NCBI GenBank assembly: GCA_905205995.1
Contig: CAJLFU010000007.1
Span: forward strand, 1 to 60,322
DNA from: an uncultured Haemophilus sp.
GTDB lineage: Bacteria; Pseudomonadota; Gammaproteobacteria; Enterobacterales; Pasteurellaceae
Direction of reading: 5' to 3'
DNA length: 60,322 nt
The position numbers were made by a program, and so were the translations under genes. This document shows, one piece after another, positions 1 to 8,757 of this stretch. The notes under the pieces are model-generated. The model saw only the letters and a list, made by a program, of their open reading frames with translations, was not told the DNA's origin and made no database searches. The number at the start of each line of letters is the position of its first letter. Position 1 is the first letter of the stretch.

Positions 1-976
1 ATTTGCAGGCATCAACGTATTCGATATTGAAATCAATGAACATGATCCAGATAAATTAATTGACATTATTGCTTCATTAGAACCAACATTTGGTGGGATT
101 AATCTTGAAGATATCAAAGCGCCAGAATGTTTCTATATTGAAAAAGCGTTGCGTGAACGCATGGGTATTCCAGTATTCCATGATGACCAACACGGTACGG
201 CAATTATCGTCGGTGCGGCAGCATTAAACGGTTTAGAGATTGTTGGTAAAGATATTGCAGATGTACGTTTAGTGGTAAATGGAGCCGGTGCTTCAGCTAT
301 TGCGTGTACTAATTTACTTCGTGCATTAGGCTTCAAAAAAGAAAACATCACTATGTGTGACTCTAAAGGTGTGATTTTTAAAGGCCGTGGCGATAACATG
401 GATGAAACCAAACAATTCTACGCAATTGAAGATAATGGCTGGCGTACATTAGCCGATGCGGTTAACGGTGCAGATGTATTCTTAGGTTGTTCTAAAGCAG
501 GTGCGTTAAAACCTGAAATGGTGAAAACCATGGCGGAGAATCCATTAATCTTGGCATTGGCTAACCCTGTACCTGAAATCATTCCTGATGAAGCTAAAGC
601 AGTTCGTCCAGATGCGATTGTTTGTACAGGCCGTTCAGACTTTCCAAACCAAGTAAATAACGTACTTTGTTTCCCATTCTTATTCCGTGGTGCATTAGAC
701 GTTGGTGCAACAGAGATTAATGAAGAAATGAAGTTAGCGGCTTCTCGTGCGATTGCTGGTTTGGCGAAAGAGCAGGTGCCGTTAGAAATTATTGCAAGTT
801 ATGGTTCGTTATCCTTTGGGCCAGATTATGTAATTCCAACTCCGTTTGATCCTCGTTTATTGTTCACTGTCTCTTCTGCAGTAGCGAAAAAAGCGATGGA
901 AACCGGTGTTGCAACACGTCCAATCACAGATTGGGCAGCTTATGAAAAACAATTAAAAGCATTAGTTGCAGCGTAA
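1..976 (+). CDS. maeB: NADP-dependent malic enzyme (MaeB-type), 5' truncated by window edge, no phosphotransacetylase domain
   Basis: The open frame runs in from position 2 and stops with TAA at 974-976, so only the C-terminal part of the gene is present. The product decarboxylates malate to pyruvate, making NADPH. It reads FAGINVFDIEINEHDP, then EPTFGGINLEDIKAPECF and PVFHDDQHGTAI, all typical of MaeB malic enzymes, followed by a Rossmann-type segment (VVNGAGASAIAC) and the GRSDFPNQVNN signature. It ends at AYEKQLKALVAA, about where E. coli MaeB passes into its roughly 330-residue phosphotransacetylase-like domain. That domain is missing, and no remnant of it precedes the next gene at 1111. 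The family is clear; the single-domain form is what the sequence shows. A paired-USS terminator follows directly. Confidence 0.93.
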   Translation, partial: FAGINVFDIEINEHDPDKLIDIIASLEPTFGGINLEDIKAPECFYIEKALRERMGIPVFHDDQHGTAIIVGAAALNGLEIVGKDIADVRLVVNGAGASAIACTNLLRALGFKKENITMCDSKGVIFKGRGDNMDETKQFYAIEDNGWRTLADAVNGADVFLGCSKAGALKPEMVKTMAENPLILALANPVPEIIPDEAKAVRPDAIVCTGRSDFPNQVNNVLCFPFLFRGALDVGATEINEEMKLAASRAIAGLAKEQVPLEIIASYGSLSFGPDYVIPTPFDPRLLFTVSSAVAKKAMETGVATRPITDWAAYEKQLKALVAA

Positions 977-988
977 TTTTACTTTCTC

Positions 989-1038
989 AAAGTGCGGTCA
1001 AAAATGATGATGTTTTTAACCGCACTTTGTGTTTTTTT
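989..1038 (+). terminator. Paired-USS hairpin terminator after maeB
   Basis: A 16-base arm at 989-1004 (AAAGTGCGGTCAAAAA) pairs, with one mismatch, with 1013-1028 (TTTTTAACCGCACTTT). A T-run follows at 1031-1037. Two opposed uptake signal sequences make the stem, the common Haemophilus arrangement for an intrinsic terminator. Confidence 0.85.
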
Positions 1039-1110
1039 ATCTGTCTATGAAAGGAATGGCACATTAGCGTGCTTTAAATTAATTAAAGGGTAGCGATTCC
1101 CTTAGGACTT

Positions 1111-3048
1111 ATGAGTGTCAAAATGAAACAAACACGTTCTCCTTTATATCCGATTTTCCTCTTCGTCATCATTAATCTGATTATTTTCACCTTGTCTCGT
1201 CTTGGGCTTGCGATTTGGCAGGCAGACCGTGTTTCTGCGGTAGAGGGATGGGGACAACTATTTTTACAAGGCTTGCGTATGGACATCGTAGCTTTGTGTT
1301 ACTTATTTGGTGTGCCGGCATTATTGACGGTGCTATTTCATCATAGCCGAATTTGGAAAATGATTTTACGTATTTGGCTTACCTTAGGTAGTGTGTTTAT
1401 TCTATTTATGGAATTGGCTACGCCTGCATTTATCGAAACCTATGACTTCCGTCCAAACCGACTCTTTATTGAATATTTAATTTATCCGAAAGAAGTCTTT
1501 TCAATGTTGATAGAAGGCCATTTAACTGCGGTCATTTTTAGTCTTATTTTCACCGTTACGGCTTTCTTCTGTTATTGGAAACTATCTGGTTATGCGGTGA
1601 AAAACTTACGCCCAATGAGCTGGAAATTACGCCCTGTTGTAGCATTGCTCGTGATTGCAGTGGCTTTTTTAGGTGCGCGTTCGAGTTTCCAACACCGAGG
1701 TGTTAACCCTGCAATGGTCGCCTTTTCTTCCGATGGTTTAGTGAATTCTCTAGTGTTGAACTCTGGCTATTCTGTCCTTTATGCGGCACAGCAATTTAAA
1801 GATGAAGGTTCATCTTCCGAGGTATACGGCAAAATGGATACTGATGAAATGTTGCGTATTGTCAAAGCAAGCCGTGGCCGTCCTGAAAGTGATTATATTT
1901 CAGAGAAGATTCCAACATTAACGAAAAACCAAGCCACTTACCAAGGTAAACCGAAAAATATCGTCATTATTTTGGAAGAAAGTTTTGGGGCGCAATTTGT
2001 GGGTACGTTAGGCGGAAAACCACTTTCACCTGAATTTGATAAGTTAGCCAAAGAAGGTTGGTTATTTGAAAATCTCTATGCTACTGGGACGCGTTCAGTT
2101 CGTGGTATTGAAGCCACTACAGCGGGTTTTACACCCACTCCAGCGCGTGCAGTAGTGAAATTGAATAACAGTCAAAGTGGTTTCTTTACCATTGCGGATT
2201 TACTTGCTAAACAAGGTTACAACACTTCCTTTATTTATGGCGGAGAAAAGCACTTTGATAACATGGCAAGCTTCTTCTATGGCAATGGTTTCCAAACCAT
2301 TATCGATCAAAAAGATTACCAAAATCCGAAATTTACTGCGACTTGGGGTGTGAGTGATGAGGATCTATTTGATAAAGCGAACGAAACTTTTACCCAATTA
2401 TACAATGAAGGCAAACCGTTCTTTAGCCTCGTGTTTAGTTCGAGTAATCACGATCCTTTTGAGTTCCCGGATGGTAAAATTGAGCTTTATGAACAACCAA
2501 AAGCCACACGTAATAATAGTGCGAAATACGCGGATTATGCGATTGGTCATTTCTTCAAGTTAGCGAAACAATCTAATTATTGGAAAGATACCGTATTCTT
2601 GGTGATTGCAGACCACGACTCCCGTGCAGCAGGGGCAAGCTTAGTACCAATTAAGCATTTCCATATCCCTGCGTTAATTTTAGGTGATCATGTTGCACCA
2701 CGCCGAGACAGTCGTTTAGTGAGTCAAATTGATATGCCGACAACCTTACTTTCTATTGCGGGGGTAAGTGGTAATTATCCGATGATTGGTTTTGATTTAA
2801 CGCAAGACGTTAATCCAGATCGTGCCTTTATGCAATTCGATCAAACTCAAGCCTTAATGAAAGGTAATCATGATGTCGTTATCCAAACACCAAATAGCAA
2901 AGCAAAAGGCTATGTTTATGATAAGGAAAAAGACACATTAACTGAAAAAGAGGTGCCGGAAGAAATGAAAAAAGAAGCATTGGCGCACGCTTTGCTTGGC
3001 AGCTATTTGTATAAAAATCGTTTATATAAAGGCAGTGAAGAGAAATAA
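1111..3048 (+). CDS. LtaS-like membrane sulfatase / phosphoglycerol transferase family protein
   Basis: A 645-residue inner-membrane protein. About five hydrophobic helices fill residues 10-200, followed by a large periplasmic alkaline-phosphatase/sulfatase-fold domain. In that domain ILEESFGAQF (about 290) supplies a metal-binding Glu, the Thr in ATGTRSVRGIEA (about 332) is the likely nucleophile, and VIADHDSR (about 500) supplies the Asp and His metal ligands. Relatives move phosphoglycerol or phosphoethanolamine onto envelope glycans or lipids; the substrate here cannot be read from sequence. A gene of this family follows maeB in H. influenzae too, as I recall. The start at 1111 has a short AGGA four bases upstream; ATG at 1123 is an alternative that would drop four residues. 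Confidence 0.85.
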   Translation: MSVKMKQTRSPLYPIFLFVIINLIIFTLSRLGLAIWQADRVSAVEGWGQLFLQGLRMDIVALCYLFGVPALLTVLFHHSRIWKMILRIWLTLGSVFILFMELATPAFIETYDFRPNRLFIEYLIYPKEVFSMLIEGHLTAVIFSLIFTVTAFFCYWKLSGYAVKNLRPMSWKLRPVVALLVIAVAFLGARSSFQHRGVNPAMVAFSSDGLVNSLVLNSGYSVLYAAQQFKDEGSSSEVYGKMDTDEMLRIVKASRGRPESDYISEKIPTLTKNQATYQGKPKNIVIILEESFGAQFVGTLGGKPLSPEFDKLAKEGWLFENLYATGTRSVRGIEATTAGFTPTPARAVVKLNNSQSGFFTIADLLAKQGYNTSFIYGGEKHFDNMASFFYGNGFQTIIDQKDYQNPKFTATWGVSDEDLFDKANETFTQLYNEGKPFFSLVFSSSNHDPFEFPDGKIELYEQPKATRNNSAKYADYAIGHFFKLAKQSNYWKDTVFLVIADHDSRAAGASLVPIKHFHIPALILGDHVAPRRDSRLVSQIDMPTTLLSIAGVSGNYPMIGFDLTQDVNPDRAFMQFDQTQALMKGNHDVVIQTPNSKAKGYVYDKEKDTLTEKEVPEEMKKEALAHALLGSYLYKNRLYKGSEEK

Positions 3049-3074
3049 AGTGCGGTCAGTTTTAGACTAAATTT

Positions 3075-3101
3075 AAAGGGCGAATGATTTCGCCCTTTTT
3101 T
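3075..3101 (+). terminator. Intrinsic terminator after the sulfatase gene
   Basis: The perfect 10-bp stem AAAGGGCGAA (3075-3084) / TTCGCCCTTT (3089-3098) has a TGAT loop and a T-run. A single USS lies just upstream at 3048-3058, outside the stem. The converging ytfE gene ends at 3114, so the hairpin may act on both strands. Confidence 0.85.
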
Positions 3102-3113
3102 ATTGATTTTCGC

Positions 3114-3788
3114 TTAGTGATTTTCAGCAATAACACGTGGGAATAAAATATTATTTTCACGGTGAATATGCATCATTAAATCGTCTGCAAATTCTTGAAT
3201 ACCGCTGTAAAGTGCGCGCCATGTATTGCAAGCATCAGCTGGCGGTGTCATATTGTTTGTTAATGATTTCAATACATCTAAATGTTCGCCGTGTTCTGCG
3301 TGTTCCATTTCCATCATACGAATTGGCATTTGCGCCATCATATAGTTACCGGCTTTGATCATAGGGAAAAGCACGTGCTCTTCTTTCATCATGTGGTTGC
3401 TCAAATCCTCATAGACATTGCGTAATTCAGCAGCAACACCCATTGGACAATCTTCACGATCGCCATGAACACTTTCTACACGATCCGCTAAGACGATTAA
3501 TTCTTGAAGTTGTTCACGGTGGCGTTGATGGTAGCGAACTAAAATATGATCGATAATTTCAGGATAAGTTGCATTAACCCAATATTCCTCAGGGTTTTCT
3601 GCTTTGCTGTTTTGAAGCTCGGTTAAACGGGTTTCAATTTCTGCTACATTTAATCCTTTTTCTGCCGCTGCGTGAGCGAGTGTATCTGAACCACCGCAGC
3701 AGAAATCTAAATCATATTCACGAAGTAGTGAAGTTGAGCCGGGTACGCTGACTGCGATTTCACTTAATTTTTTATCTCCAAAAGACAT
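3114..3788 (-). CDS. ytfE: Iron-sulfur cluster repair di-iron protein (YtfE/ScdA/DnrN family)
   Basis: A 224-residue cytoplasmic hemerythrin-like protein that repairs Fe-S clusters damaged by nitric oxide or oxidants. The N-terminal ScdA-type domain carries LDFCCGGSDTL (about 28-38). The C-terminal di-iron domain has the spaced His/Glu ligands HQRHREQL (about 108), HMMKEEHVLFP (about 150), MEHAEHGEHL (about 175) and MMHIHRENNILFP (about 210). The frame extends 55 codons further upstream, but ATG at 3788 follows a good AGGAGA ribosome site and gives the E. coli YtfE length (220 aa). An FNR-like box lies 91-104 bases upstream of the start. FNR control of ytfE and a role in resisting reactive nitrogen are reported for H. 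influenzae, as I recall. Confidence 0.95.
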   Translation of the reverse strand: MSFGDKKLSEIAVSVPGSTSLLREYDLDFCCGGSDTLAHAAAEKGLNVAEIETRLTELQNSKAENPEEYWVNATYPEIIDHILVRYHQRHREQLQELIVLADRVESVHGDREDCPMGVAAELRNVYEDLSNHMMKEEHVLFPMIKAGNYMMAQMPIRMMEMEHAEHGEHLDVLKSLTNNMTPPADACNTWRALYSGIQEFADDLMMHIHRENNILFPRVIAENH

Positions 3789-3878
3789 AATGAATCTCCT
3801 TATTGATGAGGTAGAGTTAAAAGTTGAGTGAAATACTATGACAATGGCAAAAAAATGCAAAGCCTTTTTTAGAAAAGT

Positions 3879-3892
3879 ATGATTTAAATCAA
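3879..3892 (-). promoter_or_regulatory. FNR-like box upstream of ytfE
   Basis: ATGATTTAAATCAA matches TTGAT-N4-ATCAA at nine of ten defined positions and contains the perfect palindrome TGATTTAAATCA. It lies in the 210-base gap between the divergent ytfE and YafD-like genes. Its position favours oxygen-responsive control of ytfE, but it could also serve the other gene. The core promoter was not resolved. Confidence 0.65.
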
Positions 3893-3998
3893 AGCTAAAA
3901 GTTAAAGTTACCGTGTTGTAGGTATTAATGTGTATGAAAAGTGAAAGTTGCATTGCTTTGATTAGGTGTTATTATTCGAACATAGAGAGGGAATAATC

Positions 3999-4850
3999 AT
4001 GAAGCGAATCTATCGATTTTTGGCTGTTGGCTTAGTGTTAGTGGTTTTAGGTACTGGATATTTTTTTATAAATCTAACGATTTTTGACCGTACATTTATT
4101 CAACTAAATACGTCACAGAAAATGAGTTATATCCCTTTTAAAAAAGGGTTAAGTATGCAATGTGACAAGGCGAGTGATTCGGTGCCTCAATTAACCGGCT
4201 CCCGCTTTCATTTAATAACTTGGAATGTGCATAAGGGGCAAGATAAGGGTTGGCAAGAAGATTTAGCGCGACTCTCTAATCAGGCTGATTTTGTGTTATT
4301 GCAAGAGGCGACACAACATCAAAATTTAAGTGCATTTTCGACCGCACTTTTTGTGTCCTCTTTTTCTTTTAAAGATCTCTTATCAGGTGTAAAAACATTC
4401 ACCCAAACGCAACCAGAATGGTATTGTGGTGGTGGGGTAGCAGAACCATTGATACAAATTCCCAAAGTGGCAAGTATGATGAGTTTTCCATTAGAAAAAG
4501 GCGACAGCTTGCTGCTTATTAATGTACATTTGATTAATTTTGAATGGGGGATTTCCGCTTATCAAGCGCAGTTAGAGCAGATTTTTTCCTTTGTTGAAAA
4601 TCATCAGGGCCCCATCATTATGTCTGGCGATTTTAATGCATGGAATGAAGATCGTCTTAATTTAGTGAATAATCTGATGAAAAAATATGGCTTAGATTCA
4701 GTGGCGCTCTCTCAAGATGAGCGGGTTAGATTTTTAGGTTATCCACTGGATTATATTTTTACGCGAGGCGTAAAAGTGGTGAGTGCAACATCAGAAGTGG
4801 TTACTTCATCAGATCATAATCCATTACTGATTGAATTCGAATTGGAATAA
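3999..4850 (+). CDS. Endonuclease/exonuclease/phosphatase family protein, YafD-like
   Basis: A 283-residue protein with one N-terminal hydrophobic helix (residues 5-25, an anchor or uncleaved signal) and an EEP fold. Visible motifs are ITWNVHKGQ (about 70), LLQEAT (about 93, with the metal-binding Glu), MSGDFNAWNEDR (about 208) and SSDHNPLLIEF near the end (catalytic Asp-His). The arrangement and C-terminus resemble E. coli YafD (UPF0294), whose substrate is not settled. The frame begins at 3966, but ATG at 3999 follows GAGAGGGA and places the hydrophobic segment at the N-terminus, so I prefer it. One USS lies inside the gene near 4340 and another just after the stop. Confidence 0.8.
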   Translation: MKRIYRFLAVGLVLVVLGTGYFFINLTIFDRTFIQLNTSQKMSYIPFKKGLSMQCDKASDSVPQLTGSRFHLITWNVHKGQDKGWQEDLARLSNQADFVLLQEATQHQNLSAFSTALFVSSFSFKDLLSGVKTFTQTQPEWYCGGGVAEPLIQIPKVASMMSFPLEKGDSLLLINVHLINFEWGISAYQAQLEQIFSFVENHQGPIIMSGDFNAWNEDRLNLVNNLMKKYGLDSVALSQDERVRFLGYPLDYIFTRGVKVVSATSEVVTSSDHNPLLIEFELE

Positions 4851-4877
4851 AGTGCGGTCAGATTTTGAGAAAATTTT

Positions 4878-4903
4878 AGGGCTAACGTTATGTTAGCCCT
4901 ATG
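4878..4903. terminator. Hairpin between convergent YafD-like gene and pepA
   Basis: A 9-bp perfect stem, AGGGCTAAC (4878-4886) and GTTAGCCCT (4892-4900), sits between two convergent stop codons. The flanking T-runs are short on both sides, so termination in either direction is plausible but not certain. Confidence 0.55.
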
Positions 4904-4909
4904 TGTTAA

Positions 4910-6385
4910 TTACTTGGTTTGATTAATTAAAAATTGTGTTAATAGAGACACTGGACGACCTGTTGCACCTTTATTTGCACCTTGAAGCCAAGCTGTTCCC
5001 GCAATATCTAAATGTGCCCAGGTGTACTTTTTCGTAAAGTTGGAGAGGAATGCGCCTGCAGTAATTGCACCGCCCCAACGACCGCCAATATTAGCCAAAT
5101 CGGCAAATGGTGATTTTAATTGCTCTTGATATTCTTCACTTAATGGTAAACGCCAAGCTTTATCAGTAGTTTGCTGTGCGGCTTGTAATAACTGTTCTGC
5201 TAAGGCATCATCAGTTGAAACTAAGCCACTGTTATGTTGGCCTAAAGCAACCACACAAGCACCAGTCAGGGTCGCGACATCAATCACATATTGTGGTTCA
5301 AAACGTTCTACATAGGTGAGTGTATCACAAAGCACTAAACGGCCTTCCGCGTCAGTATTTAACACTTCTACAGTTAAACCATTCATCGTGGTGAGAATAT
5401 CACCTGGACGATAAGCATTGCCATCAGGCAAGTTTTCACAACCTGCTAATACACCGATAACATTGAGTGGAAGATTTAATTCAGCAATGGCTTTCATCGT
5501 ACCAAATACCGAAGCTGCACCGCACATATCGTATTTCATCTCATCCATTTCTGCGGCTGGTTTTAACGAAATACCGCCCGCATCAAAGGTTAATCCTTTG
5601 CCCACTAATACGATAGGTTTCGCATTTTTATCTGGGGCGTTGTTGAAATGCAAAATAGATAGGTAAGCGGGGTGTTGAGAACCACCAGATACCGCTAAAT
5701 ATGCATTCATCCCAAGTTTCGCCATTTCTTCTTCATCAATCACATCGAGGGAAAGTGCGGTTGATGTTTCGGCTAAATTTTTAGCTTGTTCTGCTAAATA
5801 AGCCGGTGTACAAATATTAGGTGGCATATTCGCAATATTACGTGCAGCTTTTACACCATTTGCAATGGCTTGCGCTTCTGTGATGGCTTGCTGAGCTTGT
5901 GAATCATCGGTATTAAAAATGATTTCTTGAAGCGAGATAGCATCCGCTTTTTTACTCTTAAATTCATCGAATTGATAAAGACTATGTTCGATGGTTTCAA
6001 CGGTAAAACGCACATTCCAAAATAGATCGCGATCTTTAATTTCCACATCCGTTAAATTATTCACCGCTTGTTGAATATTTAATTCTTTTAATGTTTGGGT
6101 TACGCGTTGGATAATTTGTTTAAATTGGCGTTCAGTCGTTTCACCTTTTTTGCCACAACCCGCTACTAATACGCGTTTGGCCGCAAGATTCGGTAACGAA
6201 TGAAGCAGAGTCGCTTGCCCAATTTTGCCTGAAAGATCTTGGCTTTGAGCTAACTGGCTGAGGTAGCCTTGTGTGATTTGATCGATTTCATTGAAACTTT
6301 TTGTCAATTCATTGTTCTCATAAATGCCGATAATAAGGCAATCGGTTGATTGAGAAAGTGCGGTTGAGTTTGCTTGATATTTCAT
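4910..6385 (-). CDS. pepA: Leucyl aminopeptidase / cytosol aminopeptidase (M17)
   Basis: A 491-residue M17 metallopeptidase that removes N-terminal residues from peptides in the cytoplasm and works as a hexamer with two metal ions. The family signature NTDAEGRL is at about residue 343, and the upstream metal and catalytic segment VGKGLTFDAGGISLKPA at about 262-278. The less conserved N-terminal third is the usual macro-like domain. In E. coli, PepA (XerA) also binds DNA in Xer recombination; whether it does so here cannot be seen. It is divergent from lptF with about 105 bases between starts. USS copies occur inside the gene near 5755 and 6357. Confidence 0.96.
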   Translation of the reverse strand: MKYQANSTALSQSTDCLIIGIYENNELTKSFNEIDQITQGYLSQLAQSQDLSGKIGQATLLHSLPNLAAKRVLVAGCGKKGETTERQFKQIIQRVTQTLKELNIQQAVNNLTDVEIKDRDLFWNVRFTVETIEHSLYQFDEFKSKKADAISLQEIIFNTDDSQAQQAITEAQAIANGVKAARNIANMPPNICTPAYLAEQAKNLAETSTALSLDVIDEEEMAKLGMNAYLAVSGGSQHPAYLSILHFNNAPDKNAKPIVLVGKGLTFDAGGISLKPAAEMDEMKYDMCGAASVFGTMKAIAELNLPLNVIGVLAGCENLPDGNAYRPGDILTTMNGLTVEVLNTDAEGRLVLCDTLTYVERFEPQYVIDVATLTGACVVALGQHNSGLVSTDDALAEQLLQAAQQTTDKAWRLPLSEEYQEQLKSPFADLANIGGRWGGAITAGAFLSNFTKKYTWAHLDIAGTAWLQGANKGATGRPVSLLTQFLINQTK

Positions 6386-6490
6386 GTTATTTCCTTATGT
6401 TGCTAATTTGCTATTTAAATCAGTCAAAATAAGGTATCATACGCCATCTAAATTAGCCAGTTTCCCGTGTTTTTTAGTTAGAAAAAAAGA

Positions 6491-7582
6491 ATGATATTAA
6501 CCCGATATTTAACAAAGGAAGTTTTTAAAAGCCAGATTGCAATTTTGTTTATTTTGCTTTTAATTTTCTTCAGCCAACAACTTGTGCGCGTACTTGGTTC
6601 AGCGGCAAATGGTAAGGTTCCCGCCGATCTGGTGTTCTCTTTACTCGGTTTAGGGATGCCGACCATGGCGCAATTAATGTTGCCATTATGTTTGTTTATC
6701 GCCATTTTACTGACTTTCGGTCGTCTCTACGCAGAAAGTGAGATTACGGTGATGCGTGCTTGTGGTGTGGGACAACGTATTCTTGTTCGTGTGGCGTTAA
6801 TTCTTTCTTTGTTCACAGCTGGCTTGGCTGCTTACAACGCATTGTGGCTTTCTCCATGGGCCATTCAAAAGCAAGCGGCGATTGTCGAAGATGCTAAAGC
6901 GAACCCAACCATGGGGGCATTGGCTTCTGGTCAATTCATGTCTACAAGCAACAATAATTTCGTCTTATTCATTGATAAGATTAACGGTAATCAAATCAGT
7001 GATGTTTATCTTTTCCAAATGAAAGCCAAAGGCCAAACTAAGCCATCAGTGGTTACGGCTGAAAAAGGTGAATTAAAAGCGTTACCAAATGGCGACCAAG
7101 TGCTGAATTTACAGAATACCTTGCGTGTAGAAGGTACATCCGTGCTTCCTGATTTCCGTATTACACATTTTGATGACTACCAAGCGTATTTAGGCCATCA
7201 AGAGACAAACTCGGAAAGTGATGAAGCCACTGAATTATCTTTTGAGCAATTATTAAAAGATAAAAGTGTAGCCGCAAAAGCAGAGTTGCATTGGCGAATT
7301 ACCTTAATTTTAGCGGTGCCTTTAATGGCGCTTATTGCTGTACCAATGAGTAAAGTGAATCCTCGCCAAGGCCGTTTTGCGAAGATCTTACCGGCACTAT
7401 TGCTTTATTTAATTTACTTCTTATTACAAAGCTCATTTAAATCTGCGGGTGGTGCAGGTAAGCTTGATGCTGGTTTATTAATGCCGTTGGTAAATATCGC
7501 CTTTTTAATTTTAGGGATTGTGCTGAATAGTTGGGATAGCACCGCTATGCATAAATTCCGTCGCGTATTCAGAAAAGGGTAA
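6491..7582 (+). CDS. lptF: LPS export ABC transporter permease LptF
   Basis: A 363-residue inner-membrane subunit of the LptB2FG complex, which extracts lipopolysaccharide from the inner membrane and feeds it to the LptC-LptA bridge. It has the YjgP/YjgQ layout: three N-terminal membrane helices (about 15-120), a periplasmic beta-jellyroll-like segment (about 130-260), and three C-terminal helices (about 270-355). The N-terminus MILTRYLTKEVFKSQ and the coupling region RLYAESEITVMRACG (about 77-91) are typical. It forms an operon with lptG, five bases downstream, and has the same gene order beside pepA that I recall from H. influenzae. Confidence 0.95.
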   Translation: MILTRYLTKEVFKSQIAILFILLLIFFSQQLVRVLGSAANGKVPADLVFSLLGLGMPTMAQLMLPLCLFIAILLTFGRLYAESEITVMRACGVGQRILVRVALILSLFTAGLAAYNALWLSPWAIQKQAAIVEDAKANPTMGALASGQFMSTSNNNFVLFIDKINGNQISDVYLFQMKAKGQTKPSVVTAEKGELKALPNGDQVLNLQNTLRVEGTSVLPDFRITHFDDYQAYLGHQETNSESDEATELSFEQLLKDKSVAAKAELHWRITLILAVPLMALIAVPMSKVNPRQGRFAKILPALLLYLIYFLLQSSFKSAGGAGKLDAGLLMPLVNIAFLILGIVLNSWDSTAMHKFRRVFRKG

Positions 7583-7587
7583 TAACA

Positions 7588-8667
7588 ATGTTGATGAATA
7601 CTCTTGATCGTTATATCGGTAAAAGCATCTTAGGGGCAATTTTTGCCACGTTATTTACGTTGGTTGGCCTTTCGGCAATTATCAAATTTGTAGAGCAATT
7701 CCGTAGCGTAGGGAAAGGTTCTTACGATATTTGGCAAGCGGTAGCTTATACAGGATTAACCATTCCTAAAGATGTGGAAACCTTTTTCCCAATGGCGGCC
7801 TTGTTAGGTGCCTTAATTGCTTTAGGTAATTTAGCCAGCCGTAGTGAATTAGTGGTAATGCAATCCGCAGGTTTTTCCCGTTTTAAAATTGGATTAGCTG
7901 TCATGAAAACGGCACTTCCACTCGTGCTTTTTACCATGATTATTGGTGAGTGGGGGATTCCACAAACTGAACAGTTTGCCCGTGATATGCGTACTCGCGC
8001 ACTTTCTGGTGGTTCAATGCTTTCGGTGAAAAATGGTGTATGGGCAAAGGACGGCAATAATTTCGTGTATGTTCGTCGTATTACTGATGATGCACAATTA
8101 GAAGATATTTATATTTATACCTTTGATGACCAGCGTAATCTCACTCATTTGAAGCATGCAAATCAAGCGCAATATTCTGCTGAAAATAATCAATGGCAGT
8201 TACGTCAAGTGAATAATTCAGCGGTATCAAAAGAGCAAATTACCACAACAAACCGCTTAACCGAAGATTGGGCAACAAGCTTAACGCCAGATAAATTAGG
8301 CGCAGTTTCATTGCGTCCAACATCATTATCCATTTCAGGTTTGTATGAATATATTGCGTTCTTAAAACAAACAGGACAGGATTCTCGCCGTTTTGAATTA
8401 ACCTATTGGCGTAAGATTTTACAGCCCCTTTCTGTCGGTGTGATGATGATGCTTGCGTTATCTTTTATCTTTGGTTCATTACGTAGTGTCACTGCAGGGG
8501 CGAGAATCGTAACGGGAATTTGCTTTGGATTCTTATTCTATGTCGTCAATGAAATTTTTGGACAAATGAGTGTGGTATTTAATGCACCAGCTTTTTTAGG
8601 GGCACTGATGCCAAGCCTCTTATTTATGGCGATTATTTGGTGGCTACTCGCAAGAAAACGAGACTAA
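7588..8667 (+). CDS. lptG: LPS export ABC transporter permease LptG
   Basis: A 359-residue partner of LptF. LDRYIGKSILGA at the N-terminus, SRSELVVMQSAGFSR in the cytoplasmic coupling loop (about 90-104) and NGVWAKDGNNFVYVRR in the periplasmic domain closely follow E. coli LptG. There are six membrane helices in two groups of three. Two in-frame ATGs are possible, 7588 and 7594; the AGGG near 7577 suits either one, and the difference is only two residues. An intrinsic terminator follows at 8683. Confidence 0.95.
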   Translation: MLMNTLDRYIGKSILGAIFATLFTLVGLSAIIKFVEQFRSVGKGSYDIWQAVAYTGLTIPKDVETFFPMAALLGALIALGNLASRSELVVMQSAGFSRFKIGLAVMKTALPLVLFTMIIGEWGIPQTEQFARDMRTRALSGGSMLSVKNGVWAKDGNNFVYVRRITDDAQLEDIYIYTFDDQRNLTHLKHANQAQYSAENNQWQLRQVNNSAVSKEQITTTNRLTEDWATSLTPDKLGAVSLRPTSLSISGLYEYIAFLKQTGQDSRRFELTYWRKILQPLSVGVMMMLALSFIFGSLRSVTAGARIVTGICFGFLFYVVNEIFGQMSVVFNAPAFLGALMPSLLFMAIIWWLLARKRD

Positions 8668-8682
8668 TTGATACAATAAACG

Positions 8683-8716
8683 AAAAAGGCGAGCCGAGAA
8701 GGTTCGCCTTTTTGTT
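8683..8716 (+). terminator. Terminator of the lptFG operon
   Basis: A 13-bp stem of AAAAAGGCGAGCC (8683-8695) and GGTTCGCCTTTTT (8701-8713), with one G-T wobble and a 5-base loop, ends in T residues. Confidence 0.85.
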
Positions 8717-8723
8717 CGCTAAA

Positions 8724-8751
8724 AAAGTGCGGTCAAAATTGACCGCACTTT
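8724..8751 (-). terminator. Paired-USS terminator for fbp
   Basis: Inverted USS copies AAAGTGCGGTCAA (8724-8736) and TTGACCGCACTTT (8739-8751) form a near-perfect hairpin with a very short loop. Read leftward out of fbp, the stem is followed by T residues (the A-run at 8721-8726). Confidence 0.8.
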
Positions 8752-8757
8752 AGGAAT

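Noticed and set aside
3789..3953. 55-codon upstream extension of ytfE
   Set aside because: ATG at 3788 has AGGAGA ahead and matches family length; the extension covers the FNR-like box.
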